From Parazoarcus communis (GTDB lineage Bacteria > Pseudomonadota > Gammaproteobacteria > Burkholderiales > Rhodocyclaceae), in the NCBI RefSeq assembly GCF_003111665.1, contig NZ_CP022188.1, forward strand, positions 4,030,001-4,094,000: a stretch of 64,000 bases of DNA. Direction: 5' to 3'. The position numbers were made by a program, and so were the translations under genes. Position 1 is the first letter of the stretch; each line of letters begins with the position of its first letter. Below are positions 53,397 through 62,150 of this stretch, in pieces. The notes below the pieces were generated by a model that saw nothing but the letters and a program-made list of their open reading frames with translations, ran no database searches and had not been told where the DNA came from.

Positions 53397-55295
53397 ATGA
53401 CTGTTACAGCCCCCGACATGCTGGTCGGCGCCAGCTCTGACTTCCTGAAGCGCTTCTCCCCCTTCAACCGGATGGAGCCGGAAGCGCTGGCGTTTCTGGC
53501 GCAACGGGCTGCGCTGGCTTTCCATGCGCGCGGCAGCGAGATTCTGACCCCGGAAATGGGGCAGGCGAGGCACTTCTACATCATCCAGCGCGGCAAGGTG
53601 CAGTCGCGTCAGACCGGCGCAACCGTGGTCACCGAATACGCCAGCATGTCGATGGGCCCCGGCGAGTGCTTCCCGATCGGCGCCATTTCGGCCAGCCGGC
53701 CCTCGACCAACGCCTACGTGGCGGTCGAAGACAGCTTCTGCTTCCAGATCACCGCCGACGACTTCATGCAGCTGATGCAGATGAGCCCGGTCTTCCATCT
53801 CTTCTGCACCCAGTACATTGCCAGTCTGCTCAACCAGTCGCGACAGCAGCTCCAGACCACCTTCTCGCAGCGTGCGGCAGAACAGCAGACCATGACCACG
53901 CCGCTGGCCCAGCTGGTCAAGCAGGAGCCGGTCTTCGTCGGCCCGGATTGCAGCACTCGTGAAGCACTGGAAAAGATGGCAGAGCTTCACATCGGCTGCA
54001 TGGTCATCGCCGATGCCGAGCAGCGTCCGCTCGGGGTGCTCACCCAGAGCGACCTTCTGCCACGCTTGCTGCTGCCTGGCGTAGACCTGTCCCTCCCGAT
54101 CAGCGAGGTCATGACCGCCAACCCGCACGAGCTGCTCAGCACGGCTTCGGCCTATGATGCCGCCCTCGCGATGGCGACCCACGGCGTTCGCCACCTGCTG
54201 GTCATCGACGCCGATGGCAGGCTGCAAGGCGTGGTGTCGGAACGCGATCTGTTCTCCCTGCAACGCATCAGCCTGCGTCAGATCCGCGCCGGCATCGAGA
54301 GTGCAACCGACGCCAAGGCACTGCAACGCGCAAGCCAGGACATCCGTCAGCTGGCGCTGAACCTGATCGCCCAGGGCATCGGCGCCGAACAGCTCACGCA
54401 GTTCATCTCCGCGCTCAACGATGCGCTGACGCGCCGCATCATCAGCCTCGCACTTGAACATCACGACCTGTACGGCATTGATTTCGCGTGGCTGTCCTTC
54501 GGCTCCGAGGGGCGACATGAGCAGACGCTGTCGACCGACCAGGATAACGGCATCATCTGGGTCTGCCCCGAACTGCAGGAGCTCGAGAAACTGCGGGTCC
54601 GGCTGGTCAAGTTTGCGCGCGAGGTCAATGACAATCTTGCCGCCTGCGGTTTCCCGCTGTGCAAGGGCAACATCATGGCGAGCAACCCCGACCTGTGCCT
54701 CACGCTGGACGAATGGCGCAGCCGTTTCGGCAGCTGGATTCGCGAGCCCGATCCGCAAGCCCTGCTCAATGCGTCCATTTTTTTCGACTTCCGCGTCCTC
54801 TACGGCAACGAACGGCTGGGCGACCACCTGCGCGCCTGGCTCAACAAGAGCGCAAAATCGAACGCCACCTTCCAGCGCATGATGGCAAGCAATGCGCTGC
54901 AGGTCGTGCCGCCACTGGGCCGCATCCGCGACTTCGTGCTCGACGATGACGGCATGATCGACCTGAAGAAGTCCGGCGCACGCCTCTTCGTCGACGTCGC
55001 CCGCATCCTTGCACTGCGCACCGGCGCCGAATCGAGCAGCACGGTCCAGCGCCTGCGACGGGCAGCGGTCAAGATGGGCGTGCCCAACGAAGAAGTGTCG
55101 GCCATCATCGACGGCTTTCACTTCATCCAGCTTCTGCGCCTGCGCTCGCAGCATCTCGATACCGAGCACGACGACGTCACCGACAACAAGGTGAACCCCG
55201 AGACGCTTAACGAACTCGACCGTCGCATCCTTAAGGAAGCCTTCCGCCAGGCACGCAAGCTGCAATTGCGCCTCAAACTGGATTACCAGCTATGA
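53397..55295 (+). CDS. cNMP-binding/CBS/DUF294 nucleotidyltransferase-like signalling protein
   Basis: The 632-residue cytoplasmic protein has a cyclic-nucleotide-binding domain (about residues 15-135), two CBS domains (about 165-285; MVIADAEQRPLGVLTQSDLLP and HLLVIDADGRLQGVVSERDL), a DUF294 nucleotidyltransferase-like domain (about 300-450; SFGSEGRHEQTLSTDQDNGII) and a C-terminal substrate-binding-like domain. In pseudomonads and relatives such proteins are encoded beside a 3'-5' exonuclease-fold gene, as here. The TTG at 53376 is an alternative start; the ATG at 53397 is preferred. The stop overlaps the next start (ATGA). Confidence 0.88.
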   Translation: MTVTAPDMLVGASSDFLKRFSPFNRMEPEALAFLAQRAALAFHARGSEILTPEMGQARHFYIIQRGKVQSRQTGATVVTEYASMSMGPGECFPIGAISASRPSTNAYVAVEDSFCFQITADDFMQLMQMSPVFHLFCTQYIASLLNQSRQQLQTTFSQRAAEQQTMTTPLAQLVKQEPVFVGPDCSTREALEKMAELHIGCMVIADAEQRPLGVLTQSDLLPRLLLPGVDLSLPISEVMTANPHELLSTASAYDAALAMATHGVRHLLVIDADGRLQGVVSERDLFSLQRISLRQIRAGIESATDAKALQRASQDIRQLALNLIAQGIGAEQLTQFISALNDALTRRIISLALEHHDLYGIDFAWLSFGSEGRHEQTLSTDQDNGIIWVCPELQELEKLRVRLVKFAREVNDNLAACGFPLCKGNIMASNPDLCLTLDEWRSRFGSWIREPDPQALLNASIFFDFRVLYGNERLGDHLRAWLNKSAKSNATFQRMMASNALQVVPPLGRIRDFVLDDDGMIDLKKSGARLFVDVARILALRTGAESSSTVQRLRRAAVKMGVPNEEVSAIIDGFHFIQLLRLRSQHLDTEHDDVTDNKVNPETLNELDRRILKEAFRQARKLQLRLKLDYQL

Positions 55296-55936
55296 ACTGG
55301 CTGGCCAAACTCATGGGCGGCCGCGACGGCGCCACAAGCCCCGACACCAACGTCCTGCAGACCATAGCGGACTGGAAAGCCCTCCCCGCCTGCGACCCAA
55401 ACCGCCCGCATTTCGAAGCGAGATACACCATCGTCAATACCGAGGCGAGCGGTCTCAACCTCGATCACGACACCCTGCTGTCGGTTGCCGCGATCGGTCT
55501 CAACGAAGGCATCCTCACCCCCGACGACAGCTTCTACGCGGCCCTGGAACCACACCCCGCGGCAACACTGGCCGAGTTGCTCAGGTTTGCAGGCAAGGAA
55601 CCGCTGGTGGTCTTCAATGCGGGATTCAACCGCAGCATGCTCGAGCGCGCCTTCGACACCCACCTCGGCTTCGTTCCGGAGCTGATCTGGCTCGATCTCT
55701 TCATTCTGCTGCCGACGCTCTTCCCCGACCGGATCAACCGCAACGCGCGGCTTGCCGACTGGATGGAAGCCTTCGACATCGAAACCTTCCAGCGCCATCA
55801 TGCGCTCGGCGACGCATTCGTGATTGCCCAGCTCATGCTTGCCGCGCAGGCCCGTGCGCTGGCACAAGGCGTCAGTACGCCACGTGCGCTGGTCGAGATG
55901 GAGCGGGCGCGACGCCAGCTGCAGCGCCACACCTGA
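55292..55936 (+). CDS. 3'-5' exonuclease-fold (DnaQ-like) protein with degraded active site
   Basis: The 214-residue protein has the DEDDh exonuclease layout but key residues differ. The usual D-x-E of motif I reads VNTEASGL, so the first Asp is Asn49 while Glu51 stays. The motif II Asp in the usual HNA.FD pattern is Asn113 (NAGFNRSML). Motif III keeps His (HHALGDA, about 169-170) and Asp174. With two of four metal ligands lost, catalytic activity is doubtful. Its start overlaps the DUF294 gene stop, so both proteins are probably made in a fixed ratio. Relatives of this pair often keep the catalytic residues, as far as I recall. Confidence 0.85.
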   Translation: MNWLAKLMGGRDGATSPDTNVLQTIADWKALPACDPNRPHFEARYTIVNTEASGLNLDHDTLLSVAAIGLNEGILTPDDSFYAALEPHPAATLAELLRFAGKEPLVVFNAGFNRSMLERAFDTHLGFVPELIWLDLFILLPTLFPDRINRNARLADWMEAFDIETFQRHHALGDAFVIAQLMLAAQARALAQGVSTPRALVEMERARRQLQRHT

Positions 55937-56037
55937 CGCACTGCAGCACGCGTTCATCGTGCCGGTTCGGGCCACCGGGTAGTCTTGCGTCATCTTCGCG
56001 GTTTACAGGCACCGCCGTGGTGCGTATAGTCCGGGCG

Positions 56038-56586
56038 ATGCGAATTTCCGTCCACCTTCTGCCCCTGCTGCTAAGCGCGCTGCTCGCGCTACCGGCAACC
56101 GTCTCCGCGCAGACGGCACCCACGGACGAAGTGACGGAACAGACAAACCTCATCGGGCGCTACACCAGCGCTGCCCAGAACCTCGTCAACGAGAGCATGG
56201 GCTACCTCGGGATTGGCTACCGTTTTGGCGGCACCTCGCCCGAAACCGGCTTCGACTGCAGTGGTCTGGTTCAGGCCGTCTTCCGCAACGCCCTCGGCCT
56301 TGACCTGCCGCGTACCGCCCATGAAATGGCAAACCGTGGCGACAAGGTAGCGAAACAGGAACTCAAGCCTGGCGATCTGGTGTTCTTCAACACCATGCGT
56401 CGCGCTTTCTCGCATGTCGGCATCTATCTCGGCGACGGACGTTTCGTGCATTCGCCGTCCAGCGGCGGCAGCGTGCGGGTCGAGAGCATGAGCACCAGCT
56501 ACTGGGCCAAACGCTTCAACGGCGCCCGCCGACTGCTCGACGACGACGCATCCGGCACGGGCTCAAGCGCCACACTCACCAACTGA
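56038..56586 (+). CDS. NlpC/P60 family peptidoglycan hydrolase
   Basis: The 182-residue protein has a signal peptide (cleavage after about TVSAQ) and an NlpC/P60 (C40) domain with the catalytic Cys74 in FDCSGLV, His126 in FSHVGIYLG and a third His138 in FVHSP. It should cleave D-gamma-Glu-mDAP or similar bonds of peptidoglycan in the periplasm. The ATG at 56038 is chosen over a GTG at 56017 because it gives a clean signal peptide. Confidence 0.9.
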   Translation: MRISVHLLPLLLSALLALPATVSAQTAPTDEVTEQTNLIGRYTSAAQNLVNESMGYLGIGYRFGGTSPETGFDCSGLVQAVFRNALGLDLPRTAHEMANRGDKVAKQELKPGDLVFFNTMRRAFSHVGIYLGDGRFVHSPSSGGSVRVESMSTSYWAKRFNGARRLLDDDASGTGSSATLTN

Positions 56587-56682
56587 GCGGTGGCGGCAGC
56601 CGCTGCCGCCTGACGCAAGCGAGCGGTTCTGCTTCCCCGCTCCCCCCTTCCCAGCCTTAACATTCTTCGCACGACTGCGCGC

Positions 56683-57033
56683 TCAATGCCTGCGCCGGCC
56701 GGTTGCGCTCCGCTCGGGGCAGGCAGCGCAGCGATCGCAACTGTCCATCGCAATCCGTTTGCCCAAAGCCTGCTGCAGTGCGCACACCGAGCGCCGGCAA
56801 CAGACCAGGCTCACCCCTTCGCGGCTGGCCGCCTCGCGGAAGCGCTGCATCACGTTGTGCCCGATGAAGTCGGTAAACAGAATCACCATCTCGATGCCCG
56901 CGGGCAAGGGCGCACTGCGCCGCTGGTGCGCACTGTCCCTGCCACTGACGTGCGCAGCGATCCGGATTCCGAACTGCTGCAACACATCGGGAATGTTTCC
57001 CAGACGATCGGCGCCAACGAGCAGGGCATTCAT
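56683..57033 (-). CDS. DUF2325 family protein
   Basis: The 116-residue product matches DUF2325: MNALLVGADRLGNIPDVLQQFGIRI, a HxSGRDSA motif, MVILFTDFIGHNVMQRFREAA and a CRRSVCALQQAL segment with cysteines. AAGGA lies six bases before the ATG. It is divergent from the iron-binding protein gene and shares a Fur-like palindrome with it, which suggests an iron-related role. The C-terminal CDRCAACPE motif could bind metal. Confidence 0.8.
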   Translation of the reverse strand: MNALLVGADRLGNIPDVLQQFGIRIAAHVSGRDSAHQRRSAPLPAGIEMVILFTDFIGHNVMQRFREAASREGVSLVCCRRSVCALQQALGKRIAMDSCDRCAACPERSATGRRRH

Positions 57034-57051
57034 GACGAGTCCTTATTGAGA

Positions 57052-57066
57052 ATGATTCGCAATCAT
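57052..57066. promoter_or_regulatory. Fur box between DUF2325 and the iron-binding protein gene
   Basis: ATGATTCGCAATCAT is a perfect 6-3-6 palindrome inside a GAGAATGATTCGCAATCATG stretch, matching the Fur consensus core (GATAATGATAATCATTATC). It lies 18 bases before the DUF2325 start and 88 bases before the iron-binding protein start, so both could be iron-repressed. Confidence 0.75.
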
Positions 57067-57154
57067 GATGACCATAACAAGATCCATTTGCAAGTGCGAA
57101 TTAATCTCGTTACCATCCAGACATCGACAACTCGCTCTGTAAGGCAAACACTTC

Positions 57155-58177
57155 ATGATCAGAAAGGCTCTCGCATCCGCCCTGCTCGCAGGCTTTGGCA
57201 TTTACGGTGCTCAGGCTCTTGCGGCCGACAACGAGGTCAACATCTACTCGGCACGGCACTACCAGACCGATGAAGCGCTCTACGGCAACTTCACCAAGCA
57301 GACCGGCATCAAGGTCAACCGGATCGAAGCCAAGGAAGACGAATTGCTCGAGCGTATCCGCAACGAAGGCGCGAACAGCCCTGCGGACGTCTTCATCGCG
57401 GTAGACGCTTCGCGCCTCGCCAACGCCGACGAAATGGGCATCTTCGCCCCGGTGAAGTCGAAGCTGCTTGAGGAGCGCATCCCAGCACATCTGCGTGCCG
57501 ACAACTGGTTTTCGTACTCCACCCGTGCCCGCGTCATCGTCTACAACAAGGACATGGTGAAGGCCGAGCAGGCGCAGACCTATGAAGGCCTTGCTGACCC
57601 GGCGCTGAAAGGCATGGTGTGCACCCGTTCCGGCAGCCACCCCTACAACCTCTCGCTCGGCGCAGCGCTGGTGCAGCACGACGGCGCGGCCAAGACCGAG
57701 GAATGGGCCAAGGGCATCGTCGCCAACTTTGCGCGCGCACCCAAGGGCGGCGACACCGATCAGATCAAGGCGGTTGCCGCTGGCGAGTGTGGCATTGCCA
57801 TCGCCAACAGCTACTACCTCGCCCGCCTGATGAACTCGACCAAGCCCGACGATCAGGCCGTGGTCGCCAAGATCACGCCGGTATGGCCCAACCAGAAGTC
57901 CTGGGGCACCCATATCAACGTATCCGGTGCGGGCATGCTGAAGACGTCCCCGAACAAGGCGGCTGCAGTCAAGTTCCTCGAGTACCTGGCATCCGATGAA
58001 GCCCAGGTGTATTTCGCCGATGGCAACAACGAATGGCCGGTGGTCGCCAGCGTGAAGGTCAGCAATCCCGCACTCGACAAGCTCGGTGCATTCAAGGCCG
58101 ACACCCTGCCAATCCAGAAACTGGCCGACACGGTCGGTGAAGCGCAGAAGATCTTCGACCGCGCCGGCTATCGCTGA
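57155..58177 (+). CDS. fbpA: Fe(3+) ABC transporter periplasmic binding protein
   Basis: The 340-residue ferric-binding protein has a signal peptide (about residues 1-23) followed by NEVNIYSARHYQTDEALYGNF, typical of FutA/FbpA, and paired tyrosine iron ligands in NSYYLARL (about 219-220). It delivers Fe3+ to the FbpBC transporter encoded 0.3 kb downstream on the other strand. A GTAAGGC sequence precedes the ATG and a strong terminator follows. Confidence 0.9.
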   Translation: MIRKALASALLAGFGIYGAQALAADNEVNIYSARHYQTDEALYGNFTKQTGIKVNRIEAKEDELLERIRNEGANSPADVFIAVDASRLANADEMGIFAPVKSKLLEERIPAHLRADNWFSYSTRARVIVYNKDMVKAEQAQTYEGLADPALKGMVCTRSGSHPYNLSLGAALVQHDGAAKTEEWAKGIVANFARAPKGGDTDQIKAVAAGECGIAIANSYYLARLMNSTKPDDQAVVAKITPVWPNQKSWGTHINVSGAGMLKTSPNKAAAVKFLEYLASDEAQVYFADGNNEWPVVASVKVSNPALDKLGAFKADTLPIQKLADTVGEAQKIFDRAGYR

Positions 58178-58495
58178 TCACGCGTCCGCGAACGCAAACA
58201 GCCCACGCCACCCTTCCGGGGTGACGTGGGCTGTTTTTCTTCATGCCTCGCCAGCACAGCGGGCGCAAGGCCTGATCCACAAGCACTCATCCAGCCTTTG
58301 AATCCCTGCCTAGCGCATCGCGCTTCCGTGGCAGCGCGGCTTCCTCCCCCCGGTCATCGATCACTGCACGCTCTACCGGCACACCGCACAGCCGACGAAG
58401 CGTGCCCATGGCAAGCGCAGCACGCGCCCCCGCCCGACCCATCAAGCTGCCGGGAGCGAGGCTCCGACGAAAGGCTGCTGCGACGCTCCAGCGCC
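58178..58495. other. convergent intergenic region
   Basis: These 318 bases lie between the iron-binding protein gene and the convergent permease gene. Apart from the terminator at 58197-58237 I see no gene, repeat or motif in them. Confidence 0.4.
58197..58237 (+). terminator. rho-independent terminator after fbpA
   Basis: AACAGCCCACGCCACC and GGTGACGTGGGCTGTT form a 16-bp stem with one mismatch and a short CTTCCGG-type loop, followed by a T-run. The stem ends directly in TTTTTCTT. Confidence 0.9.
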
Positions 58496-60160
58496 TCAGC
58501 CTGCGCGCCGCCCCTTGAGGATCTGCTGCGAAATCACGAACATCGGCAACAGCCCCACGACGACGATGGTCAGGGCCGCAGTCGAGGCCTCGGTCAGACG
58601 CTCGTCAGAGGCGAGCGTGTGCGCCTGCGTGGCCAGCGTATCGAAGTTGAAGGGGCGGATCACCAGCGTGGCAGGCAGTTCCTTCATCACATCGACAAAC
58701 ACCAGCAGCGAGGCGGTCAGCAAGCTGCCGCGCAGAATCGGAACATGCACCCGCCGCAGCGTTGCCCACTTCCCGTAGCCGAGGCTGCGTGATGCGTCGT
58801 CCATGCTCAGCGTGACCTTGCCCAGCGAGGACTCCACCGTCTGCAGGGATACGGTCAGGAAGCGCGCAAGATAGGCGTACACCAGTGCCGCGATGCCGCC
58901 CGTCAGAAGCAGCCCGGGATTCACACCGAACGCGGCTTCCCACCACGCGATCAGCCAGTTGTCGAGCCGCGTCACCGGAATCAGCACGCCGACCGCAATC
59001 ACGGAGCCCGGGACTGCATAGCCCAGCCCGACGATCCGGTTCAGCACCAGCGGCAGCCGCGAACGTGCCATGCGTGCAGCGTAGGCCAGCACCACCGCCA
59101 GCACCACCGCCAGCACTGCCGTCACCGCCGCCAGGGTGAAGCTGTTGCTCGCGAGTTGCACGAAACGCTCGCCGAACTGCGCATCGCCATCGCCGAAGGC
59201 CATCCGCAACAGCAGGCCCGCCGGCAGCAGAAAGCCGAAGAACAGCGGCATGAAGCACGCAAATGCCGCAACTGCGCCCGCCAGCGGCGAGAGCCGATGC
59301 CGTATCGTCGAACCGGCATTGCGCGATGTGTTGTTGAAACGCGCCCGCCCACGCGTCGCTCGTTCGAGCGCCAGCACGATGACCACGAACAGCAGCAGTG
59401 CGGCCGACAGCTGAGCGGCGGCAATGCGGTCACCGAGCGAAAACCAGGCACGATAGATACCGGTGGTGAAGGTCTGTACGCCGAAGTAGGCAACCGTGCC
59501 GAAATCGGCAAGCGTCTCCATCAGGGCCAGGGCAGTGCCGGCGACCACCGCCGGACGGGCCAGCGGCAGCGACACGCGGAAGAAGCATCCCCACGGCCCG
59601 AGACCAAGCGAACGCCCCGCCTCGAGCATGCCGCCGGCCCGCTCCAGAAAGGCAGAGCGCGAAATCATGTAGGCGTAGGGATAGAGCACGAACATGAACA
59701 TGACCACCGCGCCACCCACCGTTCGTACGTCAGGAAACCAGTAGTCGGCCCGGGTCCAGCCAAACGTGTCGCGAAGCCAGGTCTGTACCGGCCCGACAAA
59801 CTGCAGAAAGTCCGTATACACATAGGCCATGACGTAGGCCGGCACGGCCAGCGGCAGGATCAGCGCCCACTCGAAGACGCGCCGCCCGGGAAAGTCATGC
59901 ATGGTCGTCAGCCACGCGGTGGTCACCCCGATCGAGGACACGCCAAGACCGACGCCAATGCACAGAATGACCGTATTGCTCACGAACTCGCCCAGCACCG
60001 TGTCGGCCAGATGCGACCACGTGGCGGTCGTCCCGCCAACGAATACGTTCGAGAACACCGACAGCACCGGCGCTGCGATCAGCATCGCGATGACGACGGC
60101 CACCGCTGTCAGCCACGACATGCGCAAACCAAAGCGCCCTTCCCATCCCCTGACTCTCAT
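58496..60160 (-). CDS. fbpB: Fe(3+) ABC transporter permease
   Basis: The 554-residue inner-membrane protein is the fused two-domain permease typical of FbpB/FutB, with about twelve helices and two EAA loops (LEAGRSLGLGPWGCFFRVSLPLARP in the first half, MDDASRSLGYGKWATLRRVHVPIL in the second). The ATG at 60160 is chosen because GGGAG lies just before it, with short spacing; an ATG at 60187 is an alternative. It is divergent from the ATPase gene, with an AT-rich shared promoter region. Confidence 0.88.
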   Translation of the reverse strand: MRVRGWEGRFGLRMSWLTAVAVVIAMLIAAPVLSVFSNVFVGGTTATWSHLADTVLGEFVSNTVILCIGVGLGVSSIGVTTAWLTTMHDFPGRRVFEWALILPLAVPAYVMAYVYTDFLQFVGPVQTWLRDTFGWTRADYWFPDVRTVGGAVVMFMFVLYPYAYMISRSAFLERAGGMLEAGRSLGLGPWGCFFRVSLPLARPAVVAGTALALMETLADFGTVAYFGVQTFTTGIYRAWFSLGDRIAAAQLSAALLLFVVIVLALERATRGRARFNNTSRNAGSTIRHRLSPLAGAVAAFACFMPLFFGFLLPAGLLLRMAFGDGDAQFGERFVQLASNSFTLAAVTAVLAVVLAVVLAYAARMARSRLPLVLNRIVGLGYAVPGSVIAVGVLIPVTRLDNWLIAWWEAAFGVNPGLLLTGGIAALVYAYLARFLTVSLQTVESSLGKVTLSMDDASRSLGYGKWATLRRVHVPILRGSLLTASLLVFVDVMKELPATLVIRPFNFDTLATQAHTLASDERLTEASTAALTIVVVGLLPMFVISQQILKGRRAG

Positions 60161-60279
60161 CCTGCTCCCGATATCCCGTATCGCCATGGGCTGAGGCGAT
60201 CTTACAAGTAAATTATAATTGATCGCATTTCGATCGCTGCAATGCAATAATCCCACAACCTGCACTGGACCGTTAAATC
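60161..60279. promoter_or_regulatory. AT-rich divergent promoter region of fbpB and fbpC
   Basis: The gap contains the palindrome AATTATAATT (60211-60220), which could supply a -10 box (TATAAT) in either direction. No good -35 box or Fur palindrome is evident, so the call rests on position and base composition. Confidence 0.35.
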
Positions 60280-61386
60280 ATGTCCCTTCTGCAACTCGTC
60301 GACATCGATCTGGCATACGCCGGCAACCGTGTTGTCAAAAGCCTGTCGCTCAGCCTCGAAAAAGGCAGCATCGGCTGCCTGCTGGGTCCGTCCGGCTGCG
60401 GCAAGACCACGGTGCTCAGGTGCATCGCCGGTTTCGAACCGGTGTCTGCGGGTGAAATCCTGCTCGACGGAGCGGTCGTGAGTCGCAAGGGCTACAACCT
60501 CGCCCCCGAGCGCCGGCGCGTGGGCATGGTATTCCAGGACTACGCCCTCTTCCCCCACCTCACCGTCGCCGAGAACATCGCCTTCGGTCTGCGTGACCGC
60601 GGACGCGACGAGAAGCGCGACCGGGTGGACGAATTGCTGGCGCTGGTCGGGCTCGGCACGCAGGGCAACAAGTATCCGCACGAGATGTCGGGCGGTCAGC
60701 AACAGCGCGTCGCCCTTGCACGCGCACTCGCACCGGCGCCGAGCCTGCTGCTGCTCGACGAGCCCTTCTCCAACCTCGACGTGGAACTGCGCGAGCGTCT
60801 TTCGCACGAGGTGCGCGACATCATCAAGGCCACCGGGACGACAGCGATTCTCGTGACCCATGACCAGCATGAGGCATTCGCGGTCGCCGATGAGATCGGC
60901 ATCATGCACGAGGGCCGGATCCAGCAGTGGGACACCCCCTACAATCTTTATCACCGTCCGCAGAATCGCTTCGTCGCCGACTTCATCGGCCAGGGCGTGT
61001 TTCTGCCCGGCATGGTGCTCAACGACGGCCGGGTACAGGTCGAGATCGGCACCCTGCGCAGCGACGTGCCCATCGAATGCACTACCAGTTGCGACAACTG
61101 CGAACGCAATTGCAGCCTCGACGTATTGCTGCGCCCCGACGATGTCGTGCATGACGACGCCAGCCCGATGCGCGGCGAGGTGGTGCACAAGGCCTTTCGC
61201 GGCGCGGACATCCTGTACACCCTGAAGCTCGCCAGCGGGGCGAAAGTGCTCTCGCTGGTACCCAGCCACCACAACCACGCCATCGGGGAGCGCATCGGCA
61301 TCCGCCTGGACGTGGACCACGTCGTGACCTTCAGGGGCAGCGAGGCCGGCGCAGGCACCCTGCAACTCGTTCAGCTCCCGGGATGA
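60280..61386 (+). CDS. fbpC: Fe(3+) ABC transporter ATP-binding protein with C-terminal Cys cluster
   Basis: The 368-residue ATPase has Walker A GPSGCGKTT (about residues 36-44), the signature MSGGQQQRVALARAL, Walker B LLLLDEPFSNLD and H-loop VTHDQHEAFAVADEIG, followed by a regulatory TOBE-type domain. That domain holds four cysteines, C267, C271, C274 and C278 (CTTSCDNCERNC), arranged CX3CX2CX3C, which looks like a metal- or Fe-S-binding site and could sense iron (inference). Its stop overlaps the aat start (ATGA). Confidence 0.88.
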   Translation: MSLLQLVDIDLAYAGNRVVKSLSLSLEKGSIGCLLGPSGCGKTTVLRCIAGFEPVSAGEILLDGAVVSRKGYNLAPERRRVGMVFQDYALFPHLTVAENIAFGLRDRGRDEKRDRVDELLALVGLGTQGNKYPHEMSGGQQQRVALARALAPAPSLLLLDEPFSNLDVELRERLSHEVRDIIKATGTTAILVTHDQHEAFAVADEIGIMHEGRIQQWDTPYNLYHRPQNRFVADFIGQGVFLPGMVLNDGRVQVEIGTLRSDVPIECTTSCDNCERNCSLDVLLRPDDVVHDDASPMRGEVVHKAFRGADILYTLKLASGAKVLSLVPSHHNHAIGERIGIRLDVDHVVTFRGSEAGAGTLQLVQLPG

Positions 61387-62150
61387 TTCCATGGCTGGCC
61401 GGCGCACCGGCATTTCCGCCCCTTGAATCCGCGCTTGTGGAACCGAACGGCCTGCTTGCGGCTGGCGGCGCGCTGACACCCGAATGGCTGCTGGCCGCAT
61501 ACCACCGGGGCATCTTTCCCTGGTTCAGTGGTGGCGAACCCATTCTGTGGTGGAGCCCCGACCCTCGCCTGGTACTGACACCCGGAGACGTGCGGATTCG
61601 GCGCTCACTGCTCAAAGTCCTGCGCCAGAGACGGTTCGAGGTCCGGGTCGACACGGCTTTCGCCGCCGTGATGGCCGAATGTGCAGCCCCCCGGGAACCT
61701 GAGGGCGGGACCTGGATCACACCGGACATCCAGGCTGCCTATCACCGCATGCATGAGCTCGGCTATGCCCACAGCGTGGAATGCTGGCGCGAAGGCGAAC
61801 TCGTGGGCGGGCTCTACGGCATGGCGGTCGGGCGGGCATTTTTCGGCGAGTCGATGTTTTCGCGCGAGACGGACGCCTCGAAAGTGGCCCTCGCACACCT
61901 CGCCCGCCTGCTTGAACAGCGCGATTTCGCCGTGATAGATTGCCAGATGACAACGCCTCACCTGCTTTCAATGGGAGCGCGTGAGATTCGTCGCAGCGAG
62001 TTTGCCGCAGGTCTGGAACGATGGACGCGGGAAGGCGAGCCGCCGGGACAATGGCCATCCGGGCCGTTGCAGGGAATCGACTGGAACCATAACGCCGCTG
62101 CAGGAGCTACAGGCGAACATCTATGCAACAGGACTACCCCTACGCTCTGA
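61383..62150 (+). CDS. aat: leucyl/phenylalanyl-tRNA--protein transferase
   Basis: Aat adds Leu or Phe to proteins with N-terminal Lys or Arg, marking them for ClpS/ClpAP degradation. The 255-residue product has the family motifs [26 protein letters not shown] (about residues 22-47), WWSPDPR, SVECW and [18 protein letters not shown]. The start is the ATG overlapping the fbpC stop, so it is probably co-translated with the iron ATPase. The next gene overlaps by 28 bases. Confidence 0.93.
   Translation: MIPWLAGAPAFPPLESALVEPNGLLAAGGALTPEWLLAAYHRGIFPWFSGGEPILWWSPDPRLVLTPGDVRIRRSLLKVLRQRRFEVRVDTAFAAVMAECAAPREPEGGTWITPDIQAAYHRMHELGYAHSVECWREGELVGGLYGMAVGRAFFGESMFSRETDASKVALAHLARLLEQRDFAVIDCQMTTPHLLSMGAREIRRSEFAAGLERWTREGEPPGQWPSGPLQGIDWNHNAAAGATGEHLCNRTTPTL

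Noticed and set aside
53388..55265. 625-codon minus-strand frame opposite the DUF294 gene
   Set aside because: Shadow of the real gene; composition is dominated by His, Gln, Asp and Val as expected from third-position GC bias.
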